From NCBI GenBank assembly GCA_002110485.1, contig MOWL01000012.1, positions 1 to 26,566 on the forward strand: a DNA stretch of 26,566 nucleotides, read 5' to 3'. Position 1 is the first letter of the stretch. The number at the start of each line of letters is the position of its first letter. This DNA comes from Emergomyces orientalis (taxonomy: Eukaryota; Ascomycota; Eurotiomycetes; Onygenales; Ajellomycetaceae). Shown here piece after piece: positions 17,739 to 26,566 of this stretch. Position numbers and translations under genes: made by a program. Below the pieces are notes generated by a model. It made no database searches and was not told the DNA's origin. It was given only the letters and a program-made list of their open reading frames with translations.

Positions 17739-20209
17739 TGAGCATACTCTATATAGTTTGATAAACCCCTTTCAGTATTAGAAAGTTGTATTATACTATT
17801 TAAAACTCTTTCAGCTTGAGCCATTCTTTTTTGAATATGAGATTTAAAATTGAGTTTTGAATCCAGCCAGATTCCTAGCCATCTTACAACTGATTTAGGC
17901 TTTATTTCTTGATTTAATAGATTTAAACTTATTTCCTTTTCATATCTTTTTGGAAAAAAGTGAATTAATTCAGTTTTTTCCATATCAAATTGAATTAGGT
18001 TTAAATCTCCTCTATTAAATATCTCTTGCGCAGCTTTTTCAATATTTTCACAATTTTCTTTTATTGTTCTTGAGCTGAAAATCAGACCTATATCATCAAC
18101 ATAGCTAGGAGATCTCACTATCTCCATTTCTCTATCTTTGAATAGATTTTTTGTATATATAGCAAATAGAATTGGTGAGACTGGAGACCCCTGAGGAACT
18201 CCTATTTCAATTTCAGTAATATCTTGCTTTAATGAGTCAAAAAGTAGTTGAATATATCTTTTTGACATAAAACATATAACCCACTTTATTAATGCTTTTG
18301 GTAGTTTCATCTCTTGAAGAATAATTATTAGCTTATTCTTTGAAACATGATCAAAAGCACCTTTTATATCAATAAAAGCAGCTGTTGTAACTAAGCCTTC
18401 ATTTTTTGCCATTTGAATATCATGAATTATTGATAAAACTGTATCTATTGCAGAATTCTGTTTTCTGCCACCCATTTGATCATTATATAATAAATCAGTG
18501 ATTGAGCCTAGATATGATAATCTTGTTGCTATTATTTTTTCAAGAATTTTTCCCAAGCAATTCAAAAGTGATATAATTCTATAAGACTTTGGCATAGTAG
18601 CTTTTCTATTTGGTTTTGCAAGAACTATACCAGTTGCTTGTCTCCAGCATTCAGGGTGATACCCATTCTTCATTAGTTGAGAGAATAATTCAAATAATTC
18701 ATTTTTCAGAGAATGAAAGACTTTTTGAATGATTAAATGATTTATAGTATCAGGTCCTGCAGCTGTTTTTGTAGAACTTGTAAACACAGCAGTTTCAAGT
18801 TCATTTCTAGATAGATCTGGCCAAGCCCATCTTGAATCTTCAATATATTCACATATTGAACTATATTGTTCAGATTGAGGTGGTTTTTGAAATAGAATTT
18901 TCATAAAAGCCTGACATTTTTGTTCAAAAGAATGAGCAATATATTCCTCATTTTCTATTTTATATTTTAGAGATGGAAGCTTTGCAACAGATTTAGACTT
19001 TGTATATTTAAAAGCTTTAAATATTTCTTTTCCCTGTGCATTCACAAGAAATTTATTCCAGCAGCTAGTTTTAGTTTTTTTAATTAATGTGAAATATTCA
19101 TTTCTTATTCTTTTATATTCTTCATAAGATATGATATTCTCTTTCCATTCTTTTTTTATTTTTGCTAGATTTTTTCTTTTTTCTGTTATTTCTTCTGACC
19201 ACCAAGGTTTTGAGAATTCTGAGAGCTTTTTCTTTGGTATAAAGTTTTTAATGCTTTCTAATATAATTTCAGTTATTATATTAGTTCTACTTTCTAGTAT
19301 TATATCTGTTATTATTGTCTTTTCATTCCAATTTGATAATTCTTCTTTTTTTTCAAATTTTAAATCTTCAATTCTCTTATTGATTTCAGACCATTCAGCT
19401 TTTTCAAAATTATATTGATTTGATAGTAGAGGATTCTCACATGTTTCCTTTTCATCAATTTCAATATTAAATTGAATAACTTCATGAGCAGATCCTGATG
19501 TTTCTTCTGAATTAATAAACCAATTATAGACCTTGTTTTCAATCAAATTTTTTGATAGAAAGGTTAAGTCTATGATTGATTTCTTCATTAAGTTGTTTCT
19601 AAAGAAGGTCTGTCTATCAATTTCATTTATAATATCTAGTTCATGTTGTAGAGCCCACTCTACTATTTTCTCTGATCTTATTGAATAATCACATTCAGAA
19701 TTCCACCATATATGATGTGCATTGAAATCACCACATATAATAGCATTTTTTTCTGGACTTAAATTCAGCAGTTCTCTGTCAACTGTCCATGAATTATCAT
19801 TTACCTTCAGTGATTTTTCATTATAAATATTTATCAATTGAATACTGTCAAATTGATTTCTTGTATCTATAATATCTCCAACTAGAATATCAGAATTAGA
19901 TATATAATTACTTTTTATATTGAATTGAAATCTTGATCTTTTTCTTGCATATATCACAACTCTTGCTTTTACATCTGATTTCTCTGGTAAAAAGCAGTGA
20001 TAGCTTGAATGAGAAATTATAAATTGTTGTTCTATATCAAAATTTGGCTCTTGTAATAGAATGAAGTCAGTTTGCTCTTCAAAGCCTATCTGTAAGCATG
20101 AATAGATAGCATCTTTATTTCTATCAACATTGTTTTGAATAAAAGTTATTTTTGAAGCATTTTTGATAGTTTTTTTCTTCTTTTTATTATTATTTTGTGT
20201 AGTAAACAT
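17735..20209 (-). CDS. LINE ORF2: AP-endonuclease and reverse transcriptase
   Basis: 824 codons from ATG 20209. An APE-type endonuclease spans about residues 20-245: IQNNVDR, LLQEPNF (E about 53), GDFNAHHIWWNS (about 160), IIDLTF and a SAHE motif near 240 in place of SDH. Reverse transcriptase spans about 475-750: AAGPD, FIDIKGAFDHV (about 613), GVPQGSPVSPILF (about 670) and SYVDDIGLIF (YVDD about 703). It would nick the target and copy the LINE RNA there. The frame ends soon after ERGLSNYIEYAQ, where related proteins continue through a thumb and linker into RNase H. Codon use is extremely AT-biased (K, N, I, E). A near-duplicated stretch of about 13 residues (IITDIILES / IITEIILES) lies near 300-320. 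Confidence 0.9.
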   Translation of the reverse strand: MFTTQNNNKKKKKTIKNASKITFIQNNVDRNKDAIYSCLQIGFEEQTDFILLQEPNFDIEQQFIISHSSYHCFLPEKSDVKARVVIYARKRSRFQFNIKSNYISNSDILVGDIIDTRNQFDSIQLINIYNEKSLKVNDNSWTVDRELLNLSPEKNAIICGDFNAHHIWWNSECDYSIRSEKIVEWALQHELDIINEIDRQTFFRNNLMKKSIIDLTFLSKNLIENKVYNWFINSEETSGSAHEVIQFNIEIDEKETCENPLLSNQYNFEKAEWSEINKRIEDLKFEKKEELSNWNEKTIITDIILESRTNIITEIILESIKNFIPKKKLSEFSKPWWSEEITEKRKNLAKIKKEWKENIISYEEYKRIRNEYFTLIKKTKTSCWNKFLVNAQGKEIFKAFKYTKSKSVAKLPSLKYKIENEEYIAHSFEQKCQAFMKILFQKPPQSEQYSSICEYIEDSRWAWPDLSRNELETAVFTSSTKTAAGPDTINHLIIQKVFHSLKNELFELFSQLMKNGYHPECWRQATGIVLAKPNRKATMPKSYRIISLLNCLGKILEKIIATRLSYLGSITDLLYNDQMGGRKQNSAIDTVLSIIHDIQMAKNEGLVTTAAFIDIKGAFDHVSKNKLIIILQEMKLPKALIKWVICFMSKRYIQLLFDSLKQDITEIEIGVPQGSPVSPILFAIYTKNLFKDREMEIVRSPSYVDDIGLIFSSRTIKENCENIEKAAQEIFNRGDLNLIQFDMEKTELIHFFPKRYEKEISLNLLNQEIKPKSVVRWLGIWLDSKLNFKSHIQKRMAQAERVLNSIIQLSNTERGLSNYIEYAQ

Positions 20210-20242
20210 GTACAAAAGGAATAAATTGAAGCTGTGTTTCTT

Positions 20243-20767
20243 TTATTCTGAATCAGGTAATAGATTATATCTATTATCTGTATTCAGAGCTGGAACTTCT
20301 ACTGCTTTCATAGAAATGAGATTTTCTTTATCTTTTCTCATTTTTATAGGTGTAACAGGGTTTAAGATCTGTCTATTTTTTGAAAAAGAATTTGACTCAG
20401 AAGAAATAGACATTTGAGAATTTCTTCTTTTTGTAGTTTTATCTATTTTCTCTGTATTTTGAGTTTCTTTTCTCCATTTCACATCTTTATTGAAAGACTT
20501 TTTCTTGAAAATGAAAATACAATCTTTTGAAATAGATGTGTGCTTTTCATAGCAATTACTGCATTTGATTTCAGTGTGATTGCAGATTTCACCTATTTTT
20601 CTACATGTGTTGCAAGAATGTTCATTTGTTTTGTGATCTAAAGCACAAAACTGACATTTAGAATTTCTTTTACAAGTATTTGCAAAGTGTCCATGTTTCT
20701 GACAGTTTGAGCATTGAATTTGAGATTTAATATTCTCTCTTGAATCTTTGAATTCAAATACTTTCAT
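20243..20767 (-). CDS. LINE ORF1, C-terminal part with zinc knuckles
   Basis: The frame with an ATG at 20767 opens MKVFEFKDSREN and enters a CCHC knuckle (CSNCQKHGHFANTC). More Cys/His pairs follow (CQFC, CNTC, CNHTEIKCSNC), then a basic low-complexity tail. This is the C-terminal layout of the nucleic-acid-binding ORF1 of Tad-like LINEs. The usual N-terminal half is absent, so the ATG is probably internal and the protein truncated. It ends 33 bp before the ORF2 ATG. Confidence 0.75.
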   Translation of the reverse strand: MKVFEFKDSRENIKSQIQCSNCQKHGHFANTCKRNSKCQFCALDHKTNEHSCNTCRKIGEICNHTEIKCSNCYEKHTSISKDCIFIFKKKSFNKDVKWRKETQNTEKIDKTTKRRNSQMSISSESNSFSKNRQILNPVTPIKMRKDKENLISMKAVEVPALNTDNRYNLLPDSE

Positions 20768-20842
20768 TTTCAATCCTGCAATTATAATATACTGTCGTTT
20801 TGACTGTTCTATTGTATTTGTAGTAATTAAAACTGAAGCATT

Positions 20843-21625
20843 GTATTTGATGCTGAATTATATGCTATTATGAAAGCTTTTAAACTGATAGAAATAAAAG
20901 CTTCAAAAGAAAAGATATGAAAGAAGCATGGATTTTTTCAGATAGTCAAGCAGCTTTGAAAAGAATTCAAAAAAATGAAATTCATAATGGTCAAATGAAT
21001 ATAGAAGTAATTCTAAAGATATGCCAAAAGAATTCAATTAAAATATAAGACAAAGATATATCTGAGCTGGGTTCCTGCTCATATAAATATACATGGAAAT
21101 GAGCTTGCTGATGAAGCAGCAAAGAAAGGAACAGAACTAAATATTGCAAGTTCAAAAATAGTTTCATGGTCTTTTATTAAAAGAAAGATAAAAGAGAATT
21201 GCTTAGAAAAATGGCATAAAATATGGGAAAAACAAAGAAAAAGTCCTCACTATCTTAGATTTGAAACTAAACCTAAATGGAAATCATGCTCTATTAAGTG
21301 CAAGAAGAAGCTTTTCTCCTCAATCATTCAATTGAAACTAGGTCATGGCTATTTCAAATCTTATTTGAAAAGAATATCTGATATTGAAAGTGAAAATTGT
21401 GAATATTGTGACTCTCTTGAAGACCCAGAACATATCTTAATGAATTGCTCATTAAATCAAGAACTTAGAGCTGAACTGAGATATAAATATAAGCTGAGAG
21501 AAATGAATATGAAACTACTATTTTCAACTGAAATAGGCAGTCAATATTTAATTGATTTTCTCAATGAAACTCAAATAGCTACTAGAAATCAATTCTATTT
21601 CAAAGATGAAAATATAAATGAATGA
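20843..21625 (+). pseudogene. RNase H and C-terminal zinc finger of the inverted LINE copy
   Basis: It begins inside RNase H at the VFDAELYAI region, so the first catalytic aspartate is missing. A one-base loss and a one-base gain disturb the frame between about 20905 and 21013. From about 21330 the frame is open and matches the main LINE residue for residue in the zinc-finger part (CEYC, DPEHILMNC). Not functional on its own. Confidence 0.85.
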
Positions 21626-22025
21626 GAATCTGAAATATTCTTTATAAAAACTGCTAGATATTATATAATATCTCACTATTTCTTTTGTGTTAGAGTCTGT
21701 CTTTTATTTCCTTTGTATTCATGTCATGAGTTATTTTGTCTATCATTAATTTATTTTCTTTGTAATCACTTGAAAATTATATGAAAAAAAGAGAATATAA
21801 ATAATCTTCAAAGATATTTATAAATAAATAAATAAAAAAAAGAAAAACCAATTTGCTGACTATTCTGGCTGGAATTCAAGTATTGCAAGTGCTATTTGTT
21901 TGAAGAAAAAATGTATAGTAATTAGTGTTAAAGTTAGAAAAATCCTGAGACTCTTTGAGTCTCAGGTAGATATCATAGTCTCTGACTGCATATATATCTA
22001 TAATTGAAGAAGAATAATAATAATA
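20843..22025 (+). mobile_element. 5'-truncated LINE copy, inverted to the main LINE
   Basis: Starting at GTATTTGATGCTGAATTAT, this plus-strand segment repeats the minus strand of about 17444-16261 through the RNase H region, 3' region, stem-loop and AAT tail. In the parts I compared it is nearly identical; I noted a lost A near 20905, an extra C near 21013 and an A-to-G near 21229. The two indels break the RNase H frame, while the C-terminal 97 codons (to TGA at 21623) stay open. With the main LINE it forms an inverted repeat with arms of about 1.18 kb around a centre of about 3.4 kb. Confidence 0.9.
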
Positions 22026-22035
22026 TAACTTTTTA

Positions 22036-22457
22036 GATAAAAAGCAGTGATAGCTTGAATGAGAAATTATAAATTGTTGCTCTATATCAAAATTTGACTC
22101 TTGTAATAGAATGAAGTCAGTTTGCTCTTCAAAATCTATCTGTAAGTATGAATAGATAGCATCTTTATTTCTATCAACATTGTTTTGAATAAAAGTTATT
22201 TTTGAAGCATTTTTGATAGTTTTTTTTTTCTTTTTTATTATTATTTTGTGTAGTAAACATGTACAAAAGGAATAAATTGAAGCTGTGTTTCTTTTATTCT
22301 GAATCAGGTAATAGATTATATCTATTATCTGTATTCAGAGCTGAAACTTCTACTGCTTTCATTGAAATGAGATTTTCTTTTATCTTTTCTCATTTTTATA
22401 GATGTAACAGGGTTTAAGATCTGTCTATTTTTTGAAATATTCTTTATAAAAACTGCT
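22036..22457 (-). mobile_element. Chimeric LINE fragment: ORF1/ORF2 junction fused to a 3'-region piece
   Basis: 22036-22434 repeats about 19989-20383 in the same orientation: the start of ORF2, the ORF1-ORF2 gap and the end of ORF1. It differs at several sites, among them T-for-C changes and extra T in a T-run. It then switches without a gap into TGAAATATTCTTTATAAAAACTGC, a piece of the LINE 3' region also found near 21630 in the same direction. The fragment abuts the gypsy LTR at 22458. Confidence 0.8.
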
Positions 22458-22779
22458 TGTAATGGGCCTACGCCGAAGAGCTCGGCACTAATATAGGTTC
22501 TTATATAACAAAAAGTAGAAAACGTTAAGAAAAAGAAAAGAAAAGCATTTGAGTGTGAACATGCAAGATTCTTTTATGAGCCTGATGAGGCGGATAATCA
22601 TATTTCCGAAAAGTCTGACCCAGGGGTCAGACTTTTTCCAAGCATTTTGGTGTGTGATTTTCGGCGGGTATCGGCGCGGCGGCCGCATATTGGCGTGGGC
22701 CGCTAGGTCGGCGAAAACCATGGAGCTTCCATTGACATGCAAGTGGAATGGTCTACTAACATGGGCGTAGCTCATCACA
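22458..22779 (-). repeat. Gypsy 3' LTR, 322 bp
   Basis: It begins TGTAATGGGCC and ends CATCACA on the plus strand, thus TG...CA in both orientations. A polypurine tract directly follows (22784-22798 on the plus strand is C/T-rich), which fixes the internal boundary. Pol-like remains of the same orientation lie to the right. It is CpG-rich (GTATCGGCGCGGCGGCCGC near 22665), unlike the LINE block to its left and most of the internal region to its right. Confidence 0.75.
22609..22636. repeat. Perfect palindrome inside the gypsy LTR
   Basis: AAAAGTCTGACCC and its exact complement flank the two bases AG. The arms are 13 bp. It could be a binding site or an RNA hairpin at the LTR transcript end. 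Confidence 0.85.
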
Positions 22780-22783
22780 TTAG

Positions 22784-22798
22784 CCCCCCCCTTCTCTC
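22784..22798 (-). promoter_or_regulatory. Gypsy polypurine tract
   Basis: In element orientation it reads GAGAGAAGGGGGGGG, followed by CTAA and the LTR start TGTGATG. This is the expected plus-strand primer. Confidence 0.65.
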
Positions 22799-22898
22799 GA
22801 GCTCAGCGCCTCCCATCGATCAAGAGCCGCTGTCTCGGACAATGCCGAACCCGCAGTCCATGATGGGTGATCATAGCCCACCCATTTCACGAGTATTG

Positions 22899-25800
22899 TC
22901 AGCTGCAGTCACAGGGTTGTTTGTTCAGTATCTCTTCAATCTCCCATTCAAGCTCATTGTCCTCCCCCATGATGCCTGGCGGCTGCCAGTCAGAGATTGT
23001 TTGAGAGGGGAATGGGTCAGTGGCTGCTTGGTGTAAGAGGTTCATATGAAAGACATCATGAATATCAGAGGGAGTGTTCAGGGGCAATAGTTATGGCTGT
23101 CTAGAGCTTCCAGGACTTCATATTTCGCGTGGTCGGTAGTCCAGCGTGTGTGATGGGCGTGTGGTTCAAATGTTCTTGAGACTGGAGTCAAACTAGATTG
23201 CCAATCTTATACTGTTCAGCAGAGTCTTGTTGTACATTGGCTTGATCTTCTTGGTCTTGTTTGGCGCTCGCCATTGATGCTTCCGCCCAGTCGCAGGTGT
23301 CTTGGAGCTTTGTTACTATATTATCAGCGACCTCAATGGGGTTGCGTGGGTTCATTGAGAGTTGTGTGAATTCTTGAAGATCTAGTATTTCCATATTGTA
23401 GTCATGCATGAGAAATAATGAGCTCACATCAGTGAAAGACTGTGTTCTGGTCATTGATTGTGACTTCTGCATGAAGAAGTAGGTCATGCCAGTCATCTTG
23501 CAGATAATTACAGAACTTACAAAGATAATTCTTTACTGTCTGTATTGTTTACTCTGAGGAATCATCAGTCTCTGAATGATAGACAGTTGATAGACAGTGT
23601 GTGATTTTCAGTAACTGGCAGATTCTCATTTATAGAGTGCTTATGAACTGTCAGTCTCAGTCTGACACAATTGATCTTGGCAGTCCATGCATTCAGTAGA
23701 ATGGGCTTTGTAGGAAAGCTTCAGCAATCTGTTCTGTATCTATCTTATTGCAGAGTTCTAGTATTACACTCTTGCTTAGACAGTCAATAATAATCATGAT
23801 GTTCTTGCATTCTTTGCTCTCAGAAAGATTCACTGTGAAATCAATGACAACATCTCATCATATTTGATCTGAAATGTTGAGTGATTTGAGAAGACCTTTC
23901 TGATGATTCTTTCATGAGATAACTGACAAGCAGCAATTGCAGTTTTAAATAAAGTGTTGAATGCTATTTGAGATCTCAGACCAGTAGAACTCTTGTGATA
24001 TCATTTGGTATAGCTGTTCACAGCTCAGGTGACCAGACATGCATGAGTCATGCGTCTCTTGCATGATTCATGTGTGTAATGTTTCAGACTGCAGGACTCA
24101 ATGTCATCCACGGAATTGAAGGGCATCATTGTCATCAATGAAGCATTCAGATATGTCAGTTCTCACGTGTAGTTCTGGGGGGAATCAGAGTGCCTTCCGG
24201 CATATAGCATCAGTGAGAGCTTGGAGCTGTTCGTCAGCAAGAGCTGACAGGCGCCACAGCTCATCTAGTGATGTTTCAGAAGGGATGTCAGAGACATCAG
24301 CAATGTCAGGGGTGATTCGGAGTGGGAGTGTTCTGACTACTGACGCCGCGAATGGTTCCATGTGCAGTCTTATCATGATTAATCAGTATTTTCGGGTCCA
24401 AGATTCGGTGTTCACGGTTGATTCAGCGGATGTCTGCTGTGTCGGATGGCATGTCTTGCTCTCGTCAGAAGAGTGCGTCCGCCATGGGAGTTCTCTGAGC
24501 TGAGGCAGTAGTGTATTGTAAAATGAAAGCAGCTAAGAAGCTCTGACCAGCGCATCTGACATTCTGTGAGCTTACAAGTGGTTGTGAAGTGCTTGAGGTT
24601 TTTATAATCAGTTATTATCTTGAACTTCACAACACTGTGAAGCTCAGAGTCTCATTCTTCAAGACAGTGAATTATGACAAGGAGTTCTTTGTCATAGATC
24701 TCATAGTTACACTTGACAGAGCTGAGTTTCTTGGACATGAAGGCACATGGTTGTAGAACATCTTCATCATCATATTGCAGTATGGCTTTTCTGTAATATA
24801 CTGGAGGAGTCGCTTTCACAATCATGTCACAGTCAGAATTGAATATCATTAGTAGAGATGTGCTGATGAAACATCTTTTTCATTCATACAAAGGCAGCCT
24901 TGGTGACTGCTGACCAGTGAAAGACTGATTTCTTCTTTGATAAGCTCTGTGAGTGGTTGGGCAATCTCTGAGAAGTTTCATATAAATCACTGATAGAAGT
25001 TGACAAATTCAATGAAGCGGCATACACTCTTCACAGTGTGTGAGACTTCTCATTCAAGAATAGCAGAGATCTTTTCAGAATTCATTCAAATGCTCTTACT
25101 CGCTTCTATGATGAAGCCCAGGTATTTTGTAGTCTTAATTTGAAATCGATTTGTCTATGTCTATCAGCAGGCCAGCTTCATGAAGCTGCATGTAACATCT
25201 TCTGAACATGTTTTGAATGCTCTTTTCGGGAGCATCAGTGAAGATAAGAATGTCATTCAGATACATGAAATGAACTCATCAAGAAAATCTTGCAGTGCTT
25301 AATTGATATATTTCTGAAAGATGCTAGGCGGGTTAGCTAGCCCGAAACGGTTGTGACTACCACTCAAAGAGACTGTATCAGGTATGAAAAGCAGTTATCA
25401 TTGTCACCTTCAGTGATGCAGATCTTATGAAATGCAGCGACCAACATTAGCTTGATAAATCATTGGAGTGTGCTTGATGCAAGTGAGTGTCTCATTGATG
25501 AGAGGTAGAGAATATCAATTCTTTCTTCATGAGGCAGTTCATCCTTGATAGTCTACACAAAATCGGAGCCGCCGCCTGGCTTCTTGGCGAATAGGATAGG
25601 AGCTGCGGCGGGAGAATTGCTAACACGTATGAACCTTTGTCTAGTAGATATTGGAGAGTCTTGCAGAGGAGAAGAAGTTCATCTCGGGACATGCTATAGA
25701 GAGACCCCCATGGGGGTTCAGAAGTCTTGTCATCTTGCTTCTTAGTTCAATCATATGATCTACCCAGGCTCTTGTAGGGGAGGTAGGTTCTCAATGGCAT

Positions 25801-26566
25801 CATCTTTTCAGAAAATGTCTAGATATTCATGATATTGACACGGGAGCTTTGCGCGGGGATCAGTGTGTTTAGTGATGATTGAGTTTGTCAAGCGCTTTCT
25901 TAATGTCAGCCAAGCGGCTGAGTAAATTGCCAATGCGTTCCACTGCATGCAGTTCTGTCAGGAGTTCTTTCAGAGCAGTTCTCAAGCATTCGCGGAGATC
26001 TGCTTGAGATTCATGATACTATGAACATTGTTTCTTGTGTACACGATCTCCATTAGAGAAGATGAGCATTCTGTTTCAGATGTTCAAGAGAATGCTCTGT
26101 TCAGCTAATCAAGAGATCTCTAGCATGAGATCATAATTTAGATTCTCTATCTCATATACATAAGTGTTCTCTTGTCAGTGTCCGCCAATGTCTATATCTA
26201 ATTTCATCATATAACGGGTGTAAGCATCTTTCGGGCCGTCGAATCCAGTGAGAAGTCGGGGCTTGAGTAAAGAAATATGCTGAAGGTTACAGTGTTTTAC
26301 AATTGAAGATTTGATCATTGCATAATGGCATAGACTGCTGTCTACCATGGCATTCATATTGTACGTGCTATCTATCACGGTAGATACAAGAATCGTGTCC
26401 ATTGCCATCTTTTCTTTAAATTGTTGTCATCTGATCTTCTCTAGCTCCTGTCAGCGAGTTTTCGCAGAAGCTAGTCTTTTCTCTGCCTTGAAGCTTCCAT
26501 TGAGACACTCTCTTCATCATCGTCCAAATCCTCTTTCACTATGACATGGTTGATGCGGACTCTCTT
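22899..26566 (-). pseudogene. Gypsy-type (chromovirus) pol, degraded, cut by the right edge
   Basis: Protein fragments appear in pol order from the right edge leftwards. Protease: MVDSSLCHYAMIKSSIV and TGFDGPKD at about 26408-26175, with the usual DSG as DSS. Reverse transcriptase: AFHKICITEGD and a YLNDILIFTD block (YLDD changed) at about 25600-25080. RNase H: CNYEIYDKELLVI at 24849-24652 and DYKNLKHFTTT with MRWSELLSCFHF at 24630-24412. Integrase C-terminal part: NPRNPIEVADNIV and WAEASMASA near 23496-23188, then HDVFHMNLLHQA, ATDPFPSQ and EWEIEEIL near 23087-22899, the last like the start of a chromodomain. Many stops and frame slips break it. Gag and the 5' LTR lie outside the window. The first integrase domains at about 23500-24400 are too decayed for me to place. 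Confidence 0.85.

Larger units (their letters stand above)
16261..20842 (-). mobile_element. Tad-like non-LTR retrotransposon (LINE), 5'-truncated
   Basis: In minus orientation: the 3' half of ORF1 with zinc knuckles, an ORF2 with AP-endonuclease and reverse transcriptase, a separate RNase H frame, a 3' region of about 400 bp, and an (AAT)n tail at 16261-16276. ORF1 begins directly at its zinc-knuckle region, so at least the N-terminal part is missing. The 5' boundary is taken as the head-to-head junction with the plus-strand copy at 20842/20843. Long frames stay open although the element is very AT-rich and I count only about three CpG dinucleotides in 4.6 kb. Confidence 0.9.

Noticed and set aside
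16261..20842. Canonical RIP of the LINE
   Set aside because: CpA and TpG are frequent and frames of 824 and 358 codons remain open; only CpG is missing.
16261..22025. Twin priming of a single LINE RNA
   Set aside because: The minus-strand copy runs fully to its own 3' tail, so both arms contain the same 3' end; twin priming of one RNA would split, not duplicate, it.

Overview
The window looks like an accessory, transposon-rich stretch of a filamentous ascomycete (Pezizomycotina) chromosome. Supporting features are short GT-AG introns of 45-74 nt, an RBR ubiquitin ligase of the fungal type, a DUF3435 gene with C-terminal C2H2 fingers, a Tad-like LINE, and copia- and gypsy-type LTR retrotransposons. 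I cannot name the species.

Layout from left to right. 1-3177 holds decayed single genes: a C2H2 zinc-finger fragment cut by the left edge (minus), a short plus-strand ORF, an F-box-like gene that breaks after about 146 codons, and a FAR1-type DNA-binding domain (minus) of a Mutator-like transposase, hidden across several frames. 3178-8151 is a complete Ty1/copia element (minus) with 102-bp LTRs that I read as identical, a TTTAA target duplication, a primer site matching the initiator-tRNA anticodon arm, and two single-base frame breaks in RNase H. 8152-9130 has no gene but contains a palindrome-rich hierarchical repeat array and a 17-bp-arm hairpin. 9309-9421 repeats the end of the FAR1 remnant. 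9625-10642 (plus) is a broken gene with a HEPN-like R-x4-H motif followed by a lysine/glutamate-rich coiled coil. 10773-12258 (minus) is an apparently intact two-exon RBR E3 ligase, followed by an ankyrin-repeat remnant. 12740-15295 (minus) is an apparently intact five-exon DUF3435 (tyrosine-recombinase / Starship-captain superfamily) gene of 766 codons.

At about 15,845 the base composition changes sharply. 16261-22457 is AT-rich and almost free of CpG. It holds a LINE on the minus strand (ORF1 tail, endonuclease/reverse transcriptase ORF, RNase H ORF), a head-to-head 3' copy on the plus strand, and a third chimeric fragment. 22458-22779 is the 3' LTR of a gypsy-type chromovirus whose degraded pol region runs on the minus strand to the right edge and beyond.

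The genes that look functional are the RBR ligase and the DUF3435 gene, both minus-strand and GC-richer, lying between repeat blocks. A DUF3435 gene transcribed into a cargo-like segment would fit a Starship-type giant element, but neither boundary of such an element can be shown here.
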